DNA from: Planctomycetota bacterium
GTDB lineage: Bacteria; Planctomycetota; Planctomycetia; Gemmatales; Gemmataceae
Direction of reading: 5' to 3'
Assembly (NCBI GenBank): GCA_016873095.1
Contig: VGYC01000009.1
Location: 1-64,000, forward strand
DNA: 64,000 nt
The notes below the pieces were generated by a model that did no database searches, was not told the origin of the DNA, and saw nothing but the letters and a program-made list of their open reading frames with translations. This document shows positions 1 to 8,685 of the stretch, in pieces. The translations under genes were made by a program, and so were the position numbers. Position 1 is the stretch's first letter; the number at the start of each line of letters is the position of its first letter.

Positions 1-217
1 GTCCCGATTTGGGCTTGGCTGCTGGCTTCTTGTAATGCGGATGCGTGGTCGATGGCGGCTTCGACGAGTTGCTGGGATTCTTGCCGAGCTTGGCTTCGAG
101 TTCCGCCACGCGCGCGGTCAGCACGCGAATCTGCTCCGCCTGCCACTTGATCAAAGCAAGGACTTCAGGCGGCAGCGATGCCAACACTTCTGCCGATACT
201 GTCGGTGGAGCATCCAT
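1..217 (-). CDS. IS66-family transposase, N-terminal part (runs off the window)
   Basis: Reading leftwards from ATG at 215-217 gives about 72 residues with no stop before the window edge. A predicted helical stretch with a heptad-like register (about residues 14-41) is followed by the hallmark GKNPSNSSKPPS at about residues 44-55. This leucine-zipper plus NSSKPPS arrangement is the N-terminus of IS66 TnpC transposases, which bind the terminal inverted repeats and catalyse DDE transposition; the catalytic domain would lie left of the window. An in-frame TAG sits a short way upstream of the start, so little extension is possible. No TnpA or TnpB gene is seen to the right, and I could not identify a terminal inverted repeat in 218-396. 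The family call rests only on the N-terminal motif, so a decayed copy cannot be excluded. Confidence 0.75.
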   Translation of the reverse strand, partial: MDAPPTVSAEVLASLPPEVLALIKWQAEQIRVLTARVAELEAKLGKNPSNSSKPPSTTHPHYKKPAAKPKSG

Positions 218-396
218 GCCAACCGCAACAGTACCCGAAACCACGATTCCGAGCTATATCGACCCGTGACCGGTTACCTTCGGTGGACTTTCAGCTCGTC
301 GGCGGCAACTGGAGAGATGCAGGCAAGAAGGACAAAAGCAACAAGGCCTCGCATGTGAGTCTCCATTGGTCGGAAGTCGTTTGATGAACGGGGACC

Positions 397-693
397 TCAA
401 GTGTGGCGGGACGTGGCAAGAGCATATGTCATGGCACCCACGATGCTCACGTGCGCTACAACAATTATCCAGAAGACGAGCCGAAACGCCAGCTTTTGAG
501 TCTTGTGATGAAATCGCTTCTGTCCCATCAGGGCACCAGGCCATCCACCAAGGAACGCCAGCACGTGCAAGGTGCGCTCGGGCACTCGACGACCTCCGTT
601 GGCCGCTCGTCGTTTGTCCAGGCCATATGCGATAAACGAGATGAGGCTCATCAGGACGACGATAATCAGGTAAACGGCGGCAGCTATCACCAT
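397..693 (-). CDS. DUF1294 family small membrane protein
   Basis: This is a 98-residue protein of the DUF1294 family. It has a hydrophobic N-terminal helix (about residues 2-20), a short basic cytoplasmic segment with YGLDKRRA, then the family signature around residues 38-60 (ERTLHVLAFLGGWPGA, GQKRFHHKT), and a second hydrophobic helix near the C-terminus. The signature with conserved Gly-Gly-Trp-Pro-Gly and a His/Lys-rich loop is the basis of the call. The frame stays open upstream to 918, but the ATG at 691-693 is chosen because the family begins just before the first helix and a purine-rich AGAAAGAG stretch precedes it. The function of DUF1294 is unknown; some relatives carry an N-terminal cold-shock domain that is absent here. 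Confidence 0.85.
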   Translation of the reverse strand: MVIAAAVYLIIVVLMSLISFIAYGLDKRRAANGGRRVPERTLHVLAFLGGWPGALMGQKRFHHKTQKLAFRLVFWIIVVAHVSIVGAMTYALATSRHT

Positions 694-918
694 GCTCTTT
701 CTACCGGTCGCGCCGATGGGTGGTGGAACGCATCCGTGGTTCAACCGCTTCCGGCGACTCCTGGTCCGCAGGGAGAAAAAAGTCTCAAACTTTAAAGCCT
801 TGCTCAATTCTCCTGCGCCTTGATCACCTATCGGGCGGCAGGGGTTTTGGGATAGGCTCTTGGCTGAACTGAGCTCGGGGAGCGACGCAAACGCGCAGAT
901 CAGGAGGCTCGAGTGCAA

Positions 919-1224
919 CTAGCTGAGCATCTCGAGTAGTTCCTTGAGTTTCTTGATGCCACCGGCCTGGACGGCGAGTTCGCGAACCTTCTTGACAAGC
1001 GTGATGGCGTCAACGGCGCCGTTGGGGTTGGTCTTGGTGATGGCCGCTGCGGCGAGGCGGCGCTTGCGCTTGCCCTTGATCGAACGCTTGGCCGCGTAGA
1101 CCAGGCCTTCGGTCACCTCGATACCCTCGTCCGCCAGCGCGGCGACAACCGTCTTGGCCTTGGCGCGACGATGGCCTTTCAGATACTCGCGGATGGCTGC
1201 TGACTTGGTCACTTCTTTTGCCAT
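919..1224 (-). CDS. Small basic conserved protein, possible winged-helix or nucleoid-associated
   Basis: A 101-residue basic protein. The start at 1222-1224 (MAKEVTKSAAIREYL) is chosen because a good Shine-Dalgarno (GGAGG) lies just upstream; the longer frame to 1305 has no comparable site. Residues 8-45 (SAAIREYL ... AKTVVAALADEGIEVTEGLVYAAK) look like a compact helix-turn-helix or winged-helix unit of the kind seen in many short planctomycete proteins. A Lys/Arg-rich linker (KGKRKRR) and a C-terminal leucine-rich helix (LKELLEML) follow. The composition suggests nucleic-acid binding. It lies 225 bp upstream of the DUF1294 gene on the same strand. The exact function is not known and the DNA-binding idea is inference. 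Confidence 0.75.
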   Translation of the reverse strand: MAKEVTKSAAIREYLKGHRRAKAKTVVAALADEGIEVTEGLVYAAKRSIKGKRKRRLAAAAITKTNPNGAVDAITLVKKVRELAVQAGGIKKLKELLEMLS

Positions 1225-1428
1225 AAAGCCTCCAGGTGGAATGTCATAGATGGGCCGAGACAGTGTATGATAATCCGACAAATCCACCAGTGCTGATTCT
1301 GACAAGCTCCATAAGCAATGTTCCGGGCGATGGGCATTCCAAGTTATGAACGAGTGGATTATAATTCACCCCAAGCGCGGCCGGCATGAGCGGTAATAGT
1401 CGCGCACATCGTCATATCCGGAATCTTC

Positions 1429-4400
1429 GTGAGAATTGAAGAGTTACAACAGGCGCTGGAGAACGTGGACCCGGCCATCTTGCTGGTGCCGCCCAGCGTG
1501 CTGGAATACCTCATCCAGAAAGTCGGCAAGCTGCCGCCCTGGAGCTGGGCCACGCCGCACCGGCAATGCTTCACTGTCGATCGGCAGATGCTGTTCCTGT
1601 ACTTCAACCAGGAGGAGCTGGCAGTCGAACCGGATCGATTGCTTCCGGCGACCCTGATCCTGGTGCCTCGGCCGGCGCCGGAGGCGCTCAAGAGCCGCGA
1701 CGCCGGCGACCTGCTCATGAAGTACTGGCGGCGTGTGTTTCACGCGCGCATTCACCTCGCCCTGAGCGCCGAGGGGAAGCTGACGCATGAGGTCGTGCAG
1801 CAGCGCATCGACCGCATCGGCGCCGCCGAGTTTGCCGAGATTCGCCAGGTACTGGACCAGGAGAAGTACTTGCTGCCGGGCGCGGACGACAAGGATCAGT
1901 ACATCGAGTTCGCGGCCGTCTACCTGGAGATGCGACAGTTCGCGCCGTCGCTGTTGCCGAGCTACTTCCCCGGCATAAGCGATCACGAAGGAATGGATCG
2001 GCTGCTGGGGGAAGATGTCAATGCCGGCGAACTCTTCGAGCAGACGCGGCCGGCCGGTGCCGCCATGCCCATGTCGCGGCCGGAGAGCCATTCTGACGAT
2101 ACGCACCAGTATTTCCGCAAGCTGATTGGCAAGGCGGAGCAGGCCATCGCCGCCGGCAACACGGTACGGGCTGCCATCCTGCAGCGACAGGCGGCGCGGG
2201 TCGCTCCCGATCCGGCCGCCACCGAGGCTGAATCCAAGCAGACGCTCGAGACGCTGATCACGCGCCTGCGCGCCGCTCTGCCGTTGACCGAGATGGAACT
2301 TGCCGACTGGCGTCAGAACCTGTCGATCCTGCTGGACAAGGCGGACCAGGGGGCCAGGCCGGTCGAGGCGGCCCTGCTCTTCGATCTGCAAAAGCTCTGC
2401 CTGGAGCACGAGCGCGACATCTTCGTGCTCGACCTGGTGAGCTGGTTCCTGGCGGTGGGCAAGCAGCCGATCAAGCGGTCGCTGCCCAGGCAGAAGCCGA
2501 TCCTGATCATCCGGCATCTGCGCAGCGCCATGGGCCGTCTGCCGCGGGCCCGACTTTCCGACGATGACCGCGCGCGCATCAAGCAGATGCTTCAAAAGTC
2601 GTTGACGCAGCGGGAGGACCGGCTGCGCCTGGAGTTTCGCGGCATTCTTGCCAGCGCGTTTCAGGACGCCGGCCTGCAGCCGAAGAACTTGCCGGAGCGG
2701 GCTGCCTATCACAAGCTGCTCGAGGAGTTGCTGGACCGGATCGCCGCCGAGGGCTTCCTGTCCTTCGCCGATTTGCGCGATGCCATTGCCCGCAACCAGC
2801 TCAAGCTGGCCGATCTGAACGACCCGCAGGCCTTCATTCGCGGCGACAACCTGCTCCGTCTGGATCGGCGGCTGGCAGCCTTGCTGGACGGCGTTTACCG
2901 GCCGAGCGAGATCTACGTCCGCTGGCTGGAACGGCTCTCGGCCCTGAGCTTTGGCACCGGTGCAGGCCGGTTCTTCACGTACTATGCCACGATTCCGCTG
3001 GGCGCCTCGTTCTTGTTGCTGGAAGGGATCAACGGTGTCGTCGGCCGGATGCCTTGGCTGATCTTCTTGCCGCTGTTCCTGCTGCTGAGCGGCTTCTTGC
3101 AGGCGCTGCTTCACCGCCGCCGCTTTCGCCAGGCATGCGTCGAGGCCGGGCGCTTGCTCTGGCGCGGCCTGCGCGCGGCGCTAATTGATTTTCCCGCCTG
3201 GCTCATCCAGGCATCGCCCCTGAGCGTCGCCATGCGCAGCTGGTCGTTTCAGCTCTTTTACTGGTACTTGCTGAAACCGCTCATCATCTCGGCCTTGATC
3301 TGGTACTTTCGCCCCGACACCATGGACTCCGTCTTCGGCATGGTGATCGTCTTCCTGGCGGCGAACTTCGTGCTCAACTCGCGGCCGGGCCAGGCGATGG
3401 CGGAAGTGCTCAAGCAGGCCGTCATCCAGTTCATTGAATTGCTGCGCGGCGGGTTGATTCCCGGGCTGGTAAGGCTCATCGTCAGTGTCTTCCGCGAGAT
3501 CATCCACCTGATGGAGTATCTGCTCGCCATCGTCGATGAATGGCTGCTGTTCCGCACGGGACAGGGTCGGGCCATGCTGGTGACCCGGACTGTCCTCGGC
3601 GCCCTGTGGTGGCCGGTGTCGTACGTCAGCCGCTTTTACATGGTCGTGCTCATCGAGCCCGGCATCAACCCGGTGAAGCTGCCGATTTCCAGCTTCGCGG
3701 CCAAGTTCATCTATCCGCTGTTCCTGGTGCAAGCCCAGGCGCTCGACCAGCTCAGTCCCGCCGTCAAGTGGGTGGTGGTGGCAACGGTCTGGCTGCTGCC
3801 GGATGCCGTGACGTTTCTGTTCTGGGAACTGAAGGAAAACTGGAGCCTGTTCGCCGCCAATCGCAGCCGCTTCTTGAAGCCGGCGATTGTCGGGGCGCAT
3901 GGCGAGACCGTGCCGCGGCTGCTGCGGCCCGCCTTCCACTCCGGCACCGTGCCCAAGCTGTTCGCCCGGCTGCGGCAGGCCGAACGGCAGGCGCAGGCGA
4001 CCGGCAACTGGAGCGACGTCCGCGAATGTCGCGAGCGCTTGAGCGAGGTTGCCGAGGCGCTGCAGCGCTTCGCCGACCGCGACCTGGTTTTCTTCCTCGA
4101 AAAGGTCAACGGCTGGGATGTACACACGCTCAGCGTCGCGCCGGCGACACTGGCCACCAATCAGATCGGCATCGAACTCTGCCACAAGGATTCGCCCCGG
4201 CCGCTGCGGCTGAACCTGGAAGAGCGCGGCGGCCAGTTGCTCGCGTACATTCGCGAGCCAGGCTGGGTCGCCGACCTCACCGAGCCGCAAGCCCGCACGT
4301 TCAATCGAGCCCTTGCAGGGTTCTACGAATTTGCCGGCGTCGATCTGGTGATGCAGGCGCTGCCGGCCGATGCCGTCCTGTCCCAGGCTGCCCTCAAACC

Positions 4401-4638
4401 ATCGTCGCCAGACGAGCGCATCATGTGGATGGATCACCACGCGGGTCAGCCGCTGCATTATCCGGCCTGGCAGGCAGCGGAACTGGCGGCACCGGCGGGC
4501 GAGGCCGGCGCCGGGCCCGGGCGCTTGTTGCTCGCCCAGGCCCCGCTCACCTGGGACGATTTCGTCAGCTCCTGGGAAGCCGCCGGCCGCGACGGCCTCA
4601 TGCGCGGACAGATCCCGGCGAGCAAGAACGGAGTCTGA
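1429..4638 (+). CDS. Large conserved membrane protein of unknown function (1069 aa)
   Basis: Long uninterrupted frame starting with GTG at 1429 (MRIEELQQAL). The N-terminal half (residues 1-510) is soluble and mostly helical, with many Arg/Glu/Leu-rich segments. Residues about 515-565 hold two closely spaced hydrophobic helices, and further membrane segments occur near 600-680 and 765-805. The C-terminal 240 residues are again soluble and helical (RLRQAERQAQATGNW onwards). No catalytic motif is recognisable. Codon use and the dense ORF with no frameshift support a real gene. It reads towards the convergent zinc-ribbon membrane gene, with 20 bp between the two stops. It is likely an envelope-associated protein with large cytoplasmic parts. 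I do not recognise the family. Confidence 0.8.
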   Translation: MRIEELQQALENVDPAILLVPPSVLEYLIQKVGKLPPWSWATPHRQCFTVDRQMLFLYFNQEELAVEPDRLLPATLILVPRPAPEALKSRDAGDLLMKYWRRVFHARIHLALSAEGKLTHEVVQQRIDRIGAAEFAEIRQVLDQEKYLLPGADDKDQYIEFAAVYLEMRQFAPSLLPSYFPGISDHEGMDRLLGEDVNAGELFEQTRPAGAAMPMSRPESHSDDTHQYFRKLIGKAEQAIAAGNTVRAAILQRQAARVAPDPAATEAESKQTLETLITRLRAALPLTEMELADWRQNLSILLDKADQGARPVEAALLFDLQKLCLEHERDIFVLDLVSWFLAVGKQPIKRSLPRQKPILIIRHLRSAMGRLPRARLSDDDRARIKQMLQKSLTQREDRLRLEFRGILASAFQDAGLQPKNLPERAAYHKLLEELLDRIAAEGFLSFADLRDAIARNQLKLADLNDPQAFIRGDNLLRLDRRLAALLDGVYRPSEIYVRWLERLSALSFGTGAGRFFTYYATIPLGASFLLLEGINGVVGRMPWLIFLPLFLLLSGFLQALLHRRRFRQACVEAGRLLWRGLRAALIDFPAWLIQASPLSVAMRSWSFQLFYWYLLKPLIISALIWYFRPDTMDSVFGMVIVFLAANFVLNSRPGQAMAEVLKQAVIQFIELLRGGLIPGLVRLIVSVFREIIHLMEYLLAIVDEWLLFRTGQGRAMLVTRTVLGALWWPVSYVSRFYMVVLIEPGINPVKLPISSFAAKFIYPLFLVQAQALDQLSPAVKWVVVATVWLLPDAVTFLFWELKENWSLFAANRSRFLKPAIVGAHGETVPRLLRPAFHSGTVPKLFARLRQAERQAQATGNWSDVRECRERLSEVAEALQRFADRDLVFFLEKVNGWDVHTLSVAPATLATNQIGIELCHKDSPRPLRLNLEERGGQLLAYIREPGWVADLTEPQARTFNRALAGFYEFAGVDLVMQALPADAVLSQAALKPSSPDERIMWMDHHAGQPLHYPAWQAAELAAPAGEAGAGPGRLLLAQAPLTWDDFVSSWEAAGRDGLMRGQIPASKNGV

Positions 4639-4658
4639 TCGGGCCGTGGCGCTTACCG

Positions 4659-5393
4659 TCAAGTCCGACGCAGGACCACAGCTCTGACGCTGCCGATCAG
4701 GTCAAGGTATTCGAATACAAACGGGATGCCGGTGGGATAGATGAGGACACCCCAGAAGGACCCCGCCAACAGGTTTGCGACGCTTCCAAGAAAGTAAAGA
4801 ATGCCGGCGACGGCGTCGACCAGTCCGGCGCCGGCCAGAAGCAGCATCATGCGATGTTGCAGTGTTTCCAGACCGAAAAACCATCTAAGAAACCCGGCCA
4901 CAACCAACGCCGTTACGAATACGAGGATTGCGGTTATTGCACCTTTTCCCAGGACGCGCAGGACATGGTCGGCCAGCTGCCGATCCTTGCGTCGTAACGC
5001 AATCTGGCGCAGAAAGAACATCCACAAGACCCAGGCGCTCAGCAGGCCCAGGAGGGAAACCGCCGTGGCCACCTGCGCCTGGCCGCCAATCAACAGCCCG
5101 ATCCCGCCGCCAACTGCCAGGAGGCGCACACCCAGAGCTCCCAGCAGAAGTCCGCGACCCAGGCTGTCAGGAATCCACAAACACATGACGGAACTGACGC
5201 ATTCCGTGACCCCAGCCAGCACAACCAGGATGACACAGGCCAACAGCAGGTACCGGATTAAATAGAACGGGATCAGTGGAATCAATCCAATCACGTCTGA
5301 CTCATCGAAGTCGCTGCGATGGAGAAAGCCGCTACTAACCAGCAGCAAAAGCGCGATCCAGCCAAGCACATAAGCCAGGAGCGCGATCGCCAT
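4659..5393 (-). CDS. Polytopic membrane protein (C-terminal part of a frameshifted zinc-ribbon membrane protein)
   Basis: The frame encodes about 244 residues with six to seven hydrophobic segments, beginning GMAIALLAYVLGWIALLLLV, plus Arg-rich cytoplasmic loops. The ATG at 5391-5393 lies in the middle of a natural-looking protein. The same frame continues upstream through an Arg/Glu-rich linker (RRRRQRVDADEAEAADER, then KRQRRQAFARTNQGLGIHFF) that has no start codon of its own. This linker joins a zinc ribbon read in the neighbouring frame (5500-5643) if a single C is removed from the CCC at about 5534-5536. The intact protein would be roughly 325 residues: zinc ribbon, charged linker, multi-pass membrane domain. 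No enzymatic motif is visible. Confidence 0.7.
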   Translation of the reverse strand: MAIALLAYVLGWIALLLLVSSGFLHRSDFDESDVIGLIPLIPFYLIRYLLLACVILVVLAGVTECVSSVMCLWIPDSLGRGLLLGALGVRLLAVGGGIGLLIGGQAQVATAVSLLGLLSAWVLWMFFLRQIALRRKDRQLADHVLRVLGKGAITAILVFVTALVVAGFLRWFFGLETLQHRMMLLLAGAGLVDAVAGILYFLGSVANLLAGSFWGVLIYPTGIPFVFEYLDLIGSVRAVVLRRT

Positions 5394-5499
5394 TCCAAAA
5401 AAATGAATTCCCAGGCCCTGATTGGTTCTTGCGAACGCTTGCCGCCGTTGTCGCTTTGCATCTCGGGCCGCCTCACGCTCGTCGGCAGCCTCGGCTTCA

Positions 5500-5643
5500 T
5501 CAGCATCGACACGCTGCCGCCGCCGTCTGGAGGCCGGGAACCTCGACGGCTGTCTTGCATCTGGGACAAATCACCTCTTTCCCGGCGTCTTCTTGACGCA
5601 CACGCAGCTTGTGCCCGTTCGGGCAAGTAACCTTAACGGACAT
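5500..5643 (-). pseudogene. Zinc-ribbon N-terminal fragment separated by a +1 frameshift from the membrane domain
   Basis: From ATG at 5641-5643 the frame reads MSVKVTCPNGHKLRVR, then EDAGKEVICPRCKTAVEVP, a Cys4-like zinc ribbon (CPxGH ... CPRC). It then runs into a stop at 5500-5502 after 47 codons. The neighbouring frame carries the natural continuation into the linker and membrane domain (4659-5519). The break falls at GTT CCC GGC; dropping one C restores a continuous protein. The same kind of zinc ribbon heads the Ser/Thr kinase at 52243. Whether this is a true mutation, a base-call error or +1 slippage on CCC-G cannot be told from the sequence alone. Confidence 0.65.
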
Positions 5644-5841
5644 GATTGCCCTCGCAGAGGAAATGCTGAAGACGGTGCATCAGCCATGGGTTGACGCAGC
5701 CTACGCCTGCCGCGCCAGCTCCGCTCTGTCCCGAGAACTGCTGGTCTATCAAGGCAATTGCGCTTGTGGTCCGTTCTGTCTTGTTCACGCCAGTATTCGG
5801 CATCCATAGGCCTCATTCTTTGCCATCGTGAACTCCGTTCT

Positions 5842-6381
5842 TCATTCCGATGCCGACATAGACTCAATGAGAAATTGCCCCAATTGCGTTGCGGTCATGT
5901 CTATCGGGATCCGCCGACAGTCCCCTTCGCCCGTGCAACCTCGGTATTGGGAAGATACTACGCGTACCATCTTTCGAAATTTCCACCCATCGCGCTCCAC
6001 GAGCTGGCAAACCGAGAATTGACGAAGGTATGTACCAGGCCCTTTCGCCAGTCCAGGATAGCTCGACAGCAACCGAGTCCAAGTGATCCCTTGCGGGACT
6101 TCCTTCAGTGGTGGCTCGCCGCGCCAAGAGCGCCGCAGCCGCTCAGTGTGCCGGGCCTTCATCTCGTCGAGGTCTGCCTTCCTGACAGCGCGTAGCAGCC
6201 GCAGCGTTTGTTTTCCAGCGGAAGCCGGTTCAACCGGCGCGACAAGTTCAACGGCATCGCCGTAAGCGGAACCCTGTCCCGCCATGAAGCAAACGTCCGG
6301 GAACAGCAGGACATTCTTCGTTGAACGATGCAGGTAGAGGACGACAAACCGGTCGCGCTTTTCCATGGTGATTACCGACAT
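5842..6381 (-). CDS. Hypothetical protein
   Basis: A 179-residue soluble protein with no signal peptide or membrane helix. The start at 6379-6381 (MSVITMEKRDRFVVLYLHR) has a modest AAGGG upstream; an internal ATG at 6366 is possible. An N-terminal beta-rich part (RFVVLYLHRSTKNVLLFPD) is followed by a basic middle section and a C-terminal part with three cysteines. I do not recognise a family. It lies downstream of the retropepsin-like gene on the same strand with a 101-bp gap and may be co-transcribed. About 200 bp separate it from the zinc-ribbon start further left, and I see no gene there. Confidence 0.55.
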   Translation of the reverse strand: MSVITMEKRDRFVVLYLHRSTKNVLLFPDVCFMAGQGSAYGDAVELVAPVEPASAGKQTLRLLRAVRKADLDEMKARHTERLRRSWRGEPPLKEVPQGITWTRLLSSYPGLAKGPGTYLRQFSVCQLVERDGWKFRKMVRVVSSQYRGCTGEGDCRRIPIDMTATQLGQFLIESMSASE

Positions 6382-6482
6382 GGTTGCCCTTATCTTCTGA
6401 CATCACGTCTGCGAATTGCAGCGCCAATCAGGTCGGTATCCCGCGCAGTCCGGCGCGATCTGAGTTGACCGCGAATATGCGG

Positions 6483-6893
6483 TTAAATTGCCTGTCGGCG
6501 AACTCGGCGAATGTCCATGTCGTGCCTCCGGTAACGAAAGGTCACTGCAAAGAATGCGAAAAAGCCTGTCTGACCAAGAATCGCTCGTCGATTCGACGCA
6601 GCGGAAATAGCCGTCGGAGCAGTCCACTTGTGCCTTCCAAGTTTGAATTGCACGGGGACGATTTGACCTGCTTCCTCATGCTCGCCGAAGCCAATGAGAG
6701 TTGTAGGCACGCTTTGCGCCAGGGAAATTCCCAGATGTTCAGCGATGTCCAGTCCGAGAACGTTGAATTGTGCCCCGGAATCCGCAAGAGCGAGCAAATC
6801 GACCGATGTGTCCGCCCCGAGAATTGTCACAGGGAGTAAGGGCAGCCAGTGTAATTCGCTGCCAATTTGAACTTCCCAGTACGGATAAACCAC
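6483..6893 (-). CDS. Retropepsin-like aspartic protease family protein
   Basis: A 136-residue protein with the single-domain retropepsin layout. The flap-side strand LLPVTILGADTSVDLLALADSGAQFN contains the catalytic-type triad as D-S-G (usually D-T-G) at about residues 38-40, followed by the hydrophobic helix motif VLGLDIAEHLGI. The second conserved element, ILGQTGFFAFFAVTF (about residues 105-119), matches the ILG-x-x-GF motif of clan AA peptidases. Such proteins act as homodimers, each monomer giving one Asp. There is no signal peptide, so it should be cytoplasmic. It starts 22 bp after the stop of the 71-residue protein at 6916-7131. A similar pair occurs at 13896-14629. Substrate unknown. 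Confidence 0.75.
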   Translation of the reverse strand: MVYPYWEVQIGSELHWLPLLPVTILGADTSVDLLALADSGAQFNVLGLDIAEHLGISLAQSVPTTLIGFGEHEEAGQIVPVQFKLGRHKWTAPTAISAASNRRAILGQTGFFAFFAVTFRYRRHDMDIRRVRRQAI

Positions 6894-6915
6894 GTCTATT
6901 CCCGTTTGAGTTGGG

Positions 6916-7131
6916 CTAGTGCTTCCCGACGAACAGAGCCGGAGATTTGGGCACCGGAAGCATCAGTGGCCGCGACACGCCGACGGATTTGGCCGCCTTC
7001 TCTGCCTGTTGACAAGACTTACCATGACTAACGATCGCCTTTGTCTGCGGATCAATCGCAATCCACTGACCTAGATAGGCGCTCAAGTCGAGCTTGGGCT
7101 TCTTGTCGTAGCGACTGCGGCTCTTTGCCAT
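6916..7131 (-). CDS. Small DUF5678-like protein paired with the retropepsin-like gene
   Basis: A 71-residue protein with a basic N-terminus (MAKSRSRYDKKPK) and a compact domain YLGQWIAIDPQTKAIVSHGK followed by QQAEKAAKSVGV and a Pro-rich tail. The pattern G-x-W-[IV]-A-[IL] ... IV-x-H-G ... AE-x-A resembles short DUF5678-type proteins, which are often found next to aspartic-protease genes. The protein at 14327-14629 has the same arrangement beside the other retropepsin gene. It could be a substrate, an inhibitor or a scaffold for the protease; this is inference. Start ATG at 7129-7131. Confidence 0.7.
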   Translation of the reverse strand: MAKSRSRYDKKPKLDLSAYLGQWIAIDPQTKAIVSHGKSCQQAEKAAKSVGVSRPLMLPVPKSPALFVGKH

Positions 7132-7155
7132 GGATGTCGTCTCCGCTCAGTGGAC

Positions 7156-8586
7156 TCACGCCAGAATCCCGCGCACCACGTTGCCGTGCACATCCGTCAG
7201 CCGGAAGTCGCGGCCGTGGAAGCGATGCGTGAGGCGGGTGTGATCAAGGCCGAGGAGGTGGAGGATGGTCGCTTGCAGGTCATGGACGTGGACCTGGTTC
7301 TCGACGACGTTGAAGCCGATCTCGTCGGTTTGCCCGTGGATGTGGCCACGCTTCACGCCGCCGCCGGCCAGCCACATGGTGTAGGCGTCGATGTGATGGT
7401 CGCGGCCGATGGACTCGCGCGGCTCGCCCATCGGCGTGCGCCCGAACTCGCCGCCCCAGATCACCAGCGTGTCGTCCAGCATGCCGCGTCTCTTGAGATC
7501 CTTGACGAGCGCAGCACACGGGCGATCAACCTCGCGGCAGATGCCGTCGATGGATGTGGCCAGATTCAACCGGCCGCCGTGGTGGTCCCAGTCGGTATGG
7601 ATGAGTTGCACATAACGGACGCCGCGCTCGACCAGCCGGCGAGCTAGAAGACAGTTGGAGGCAAACGACGGCTGCCCCGGCTCGGCGCCGTACAGCCGCA
7701 GCGTCTCCTGCGTCTCGCCGCGCATATCCATGACTTCCGGGGCGGCGGTCTGCATGCGGAAGGCGGTCTCGTAAGCGGCGATGCGCGTCTCGATCTCCGG
7801 ATCGCCGACGCTGCCCAGCCGCAGCCGGTTCATGTCGCGGACGACGTCGATGAACTCGCCCTGCTGGCGTGGCTGGATGCCGGCCGGCGTGGCCAGGTCG
7901 AGGATCGGCTGCGGGCCGCGCAGGAACGGCACGCCCTGATAGATGCTGGGCAGGAAGCCGCTGGACCAGATGGCCGCCCCGCCGCGCGGCCCGCGCGGGC
8001 CCGATTGCAGCACGACAAACGCCGGCAAGCTCGCCGACTCGCTGCCGATGCCGTACACGATCCACGAGCCCATGCTGGGCCGGCCGAACTGCGGCGAGCC
8101 CGTGTTCAGGAACACCTTCGCCGGCCCGTGGTTGAAGACGTCCGTCTTCATCCCCTTCAAGAGACAGATGTCGTCAACGATGTCGCGGTGATGCGGCAGT
8201 AATTCGCTGATGTCGGCGCCGACGCGGCCGGCCCGTGCGAACCGTCGCCGGCTACCCAGCAGCTTGGCGTCGGTGCGGATGAAGGCGAAGCGGCGGCCCT
8301 CCGTGAACGAGGGGGGCACCGTCTGGCCGTCGAGCCGTTTCAGCACCGGCTTGTTGTCAAAGAGCTCCAGATGGCTGGGGCCGCCGGCCATGAACAGGAA
8401 GATGACGGATTTCGCCTTCGCGGGGAAATGGCCGGCGCGCGGGCGGAAAGCGATGGCCGGGTTCGCCGTCGCCTCGCGCTCGAAGAGCGATGCCAGCGCC
8501 ATGCCGCCCACGCCGACCGTGCAGTCGCGGAGGAAGTAACGGCGCGAAAGTGCGGCGAGATTGGCGGCGGAAGGATCGTGATTCAT
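7156..8586 (-). CDS. DUF1501 family exported protein (sulfatase-fold)
   Basis: A 476-residue DUF1501 protein. The N-terminus SRRYFLRDCTVGVGGMALASL is a Tat-like signal (SRRxFL followed by a hydrophobic stretch), so it is probably exported folded. Family landmarks follow in order: KSVIFLFMAGGPSHLELFD (metal-site-like loop of the alkaline-phosphatase/sulfatase fold), then LLPHHRDIVDDICLLKGM, and later LVIWGGEFGRTP and GRDHHIDAYTMWLAGGGVK. It ends with the usual HATILHLLGLDHTRL-type segment. An SD-like GGAG precedes the ATG. DUF1501 genes usually follow a DUF1549/DUF1553 cytochrome gene; here no such partner is adjacent, so it is an orphan copy. Its role is unproven; members are abundant in planctomycetes and often placed near polymer-degrading enzymes. 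Confidence 0.9.
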   Translation of the reverse strand: MNHDPSAANLAALSRRYFLRDCTVGVGGMALASLFEREATANPAIAFRPRAGHFPAKAKSVIFLFMAGGPSHLELFDNKPVLKRLDGQTVPPSFTEGRRFAFIRTDAKLLGSRRRFARAGRVGADISELLPHHRDIVDDICLLKGMKTDVFNHGPAKVFLNTGSPQFGRPSMGSWIVYGIGSESASLPAFVVLQSGPRGPRGGAAIWSSGFLPSIYQGVPFLRGPQPILDLATPAGIQPRQQGEFIDVVRDMNRLRLGSVGDPEIETRIAAYETAFRMQTAAPEVMDMRGETQETLRLYGAEPGQPSFASNCLLARRLVERGVRYVQLIHTDWDHHGGRLNLATSIDGICREVDRPCAALVKDLKRRGMLDDTLVIWGGEFGRTPMGEPRESIGRDHHIDAYTMWLAGGGVKRGHIHGQTDEIGFNVVENQVHVHDLQATILHLLGLDHTRLTHRFHGRDFRLTDVHGNVVRGILA

Positions 8587-8685
8587 GATCGTCTCCGGGC
8601 AGGATCAACGTCGTGTATTGTAGCCGACGCGAGACAAGACGAGAAGGCTGTCCAGTCAATCGATATCGCCTGGATTCGCGGCGAT

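Noticed and set aside
1444-3114. 556-residue minus-strand open frame inside the 1069-residue gene
   Set aside because: Antisense shadow rich in Gln/Arg/Leu with no family features; GC-rich codon bias opens this frame.
3181-4662. 493-residue minus-strand open frame
   Set aside because: Another antisense shadow of the large membrane protein gene, with no recognisable domain.
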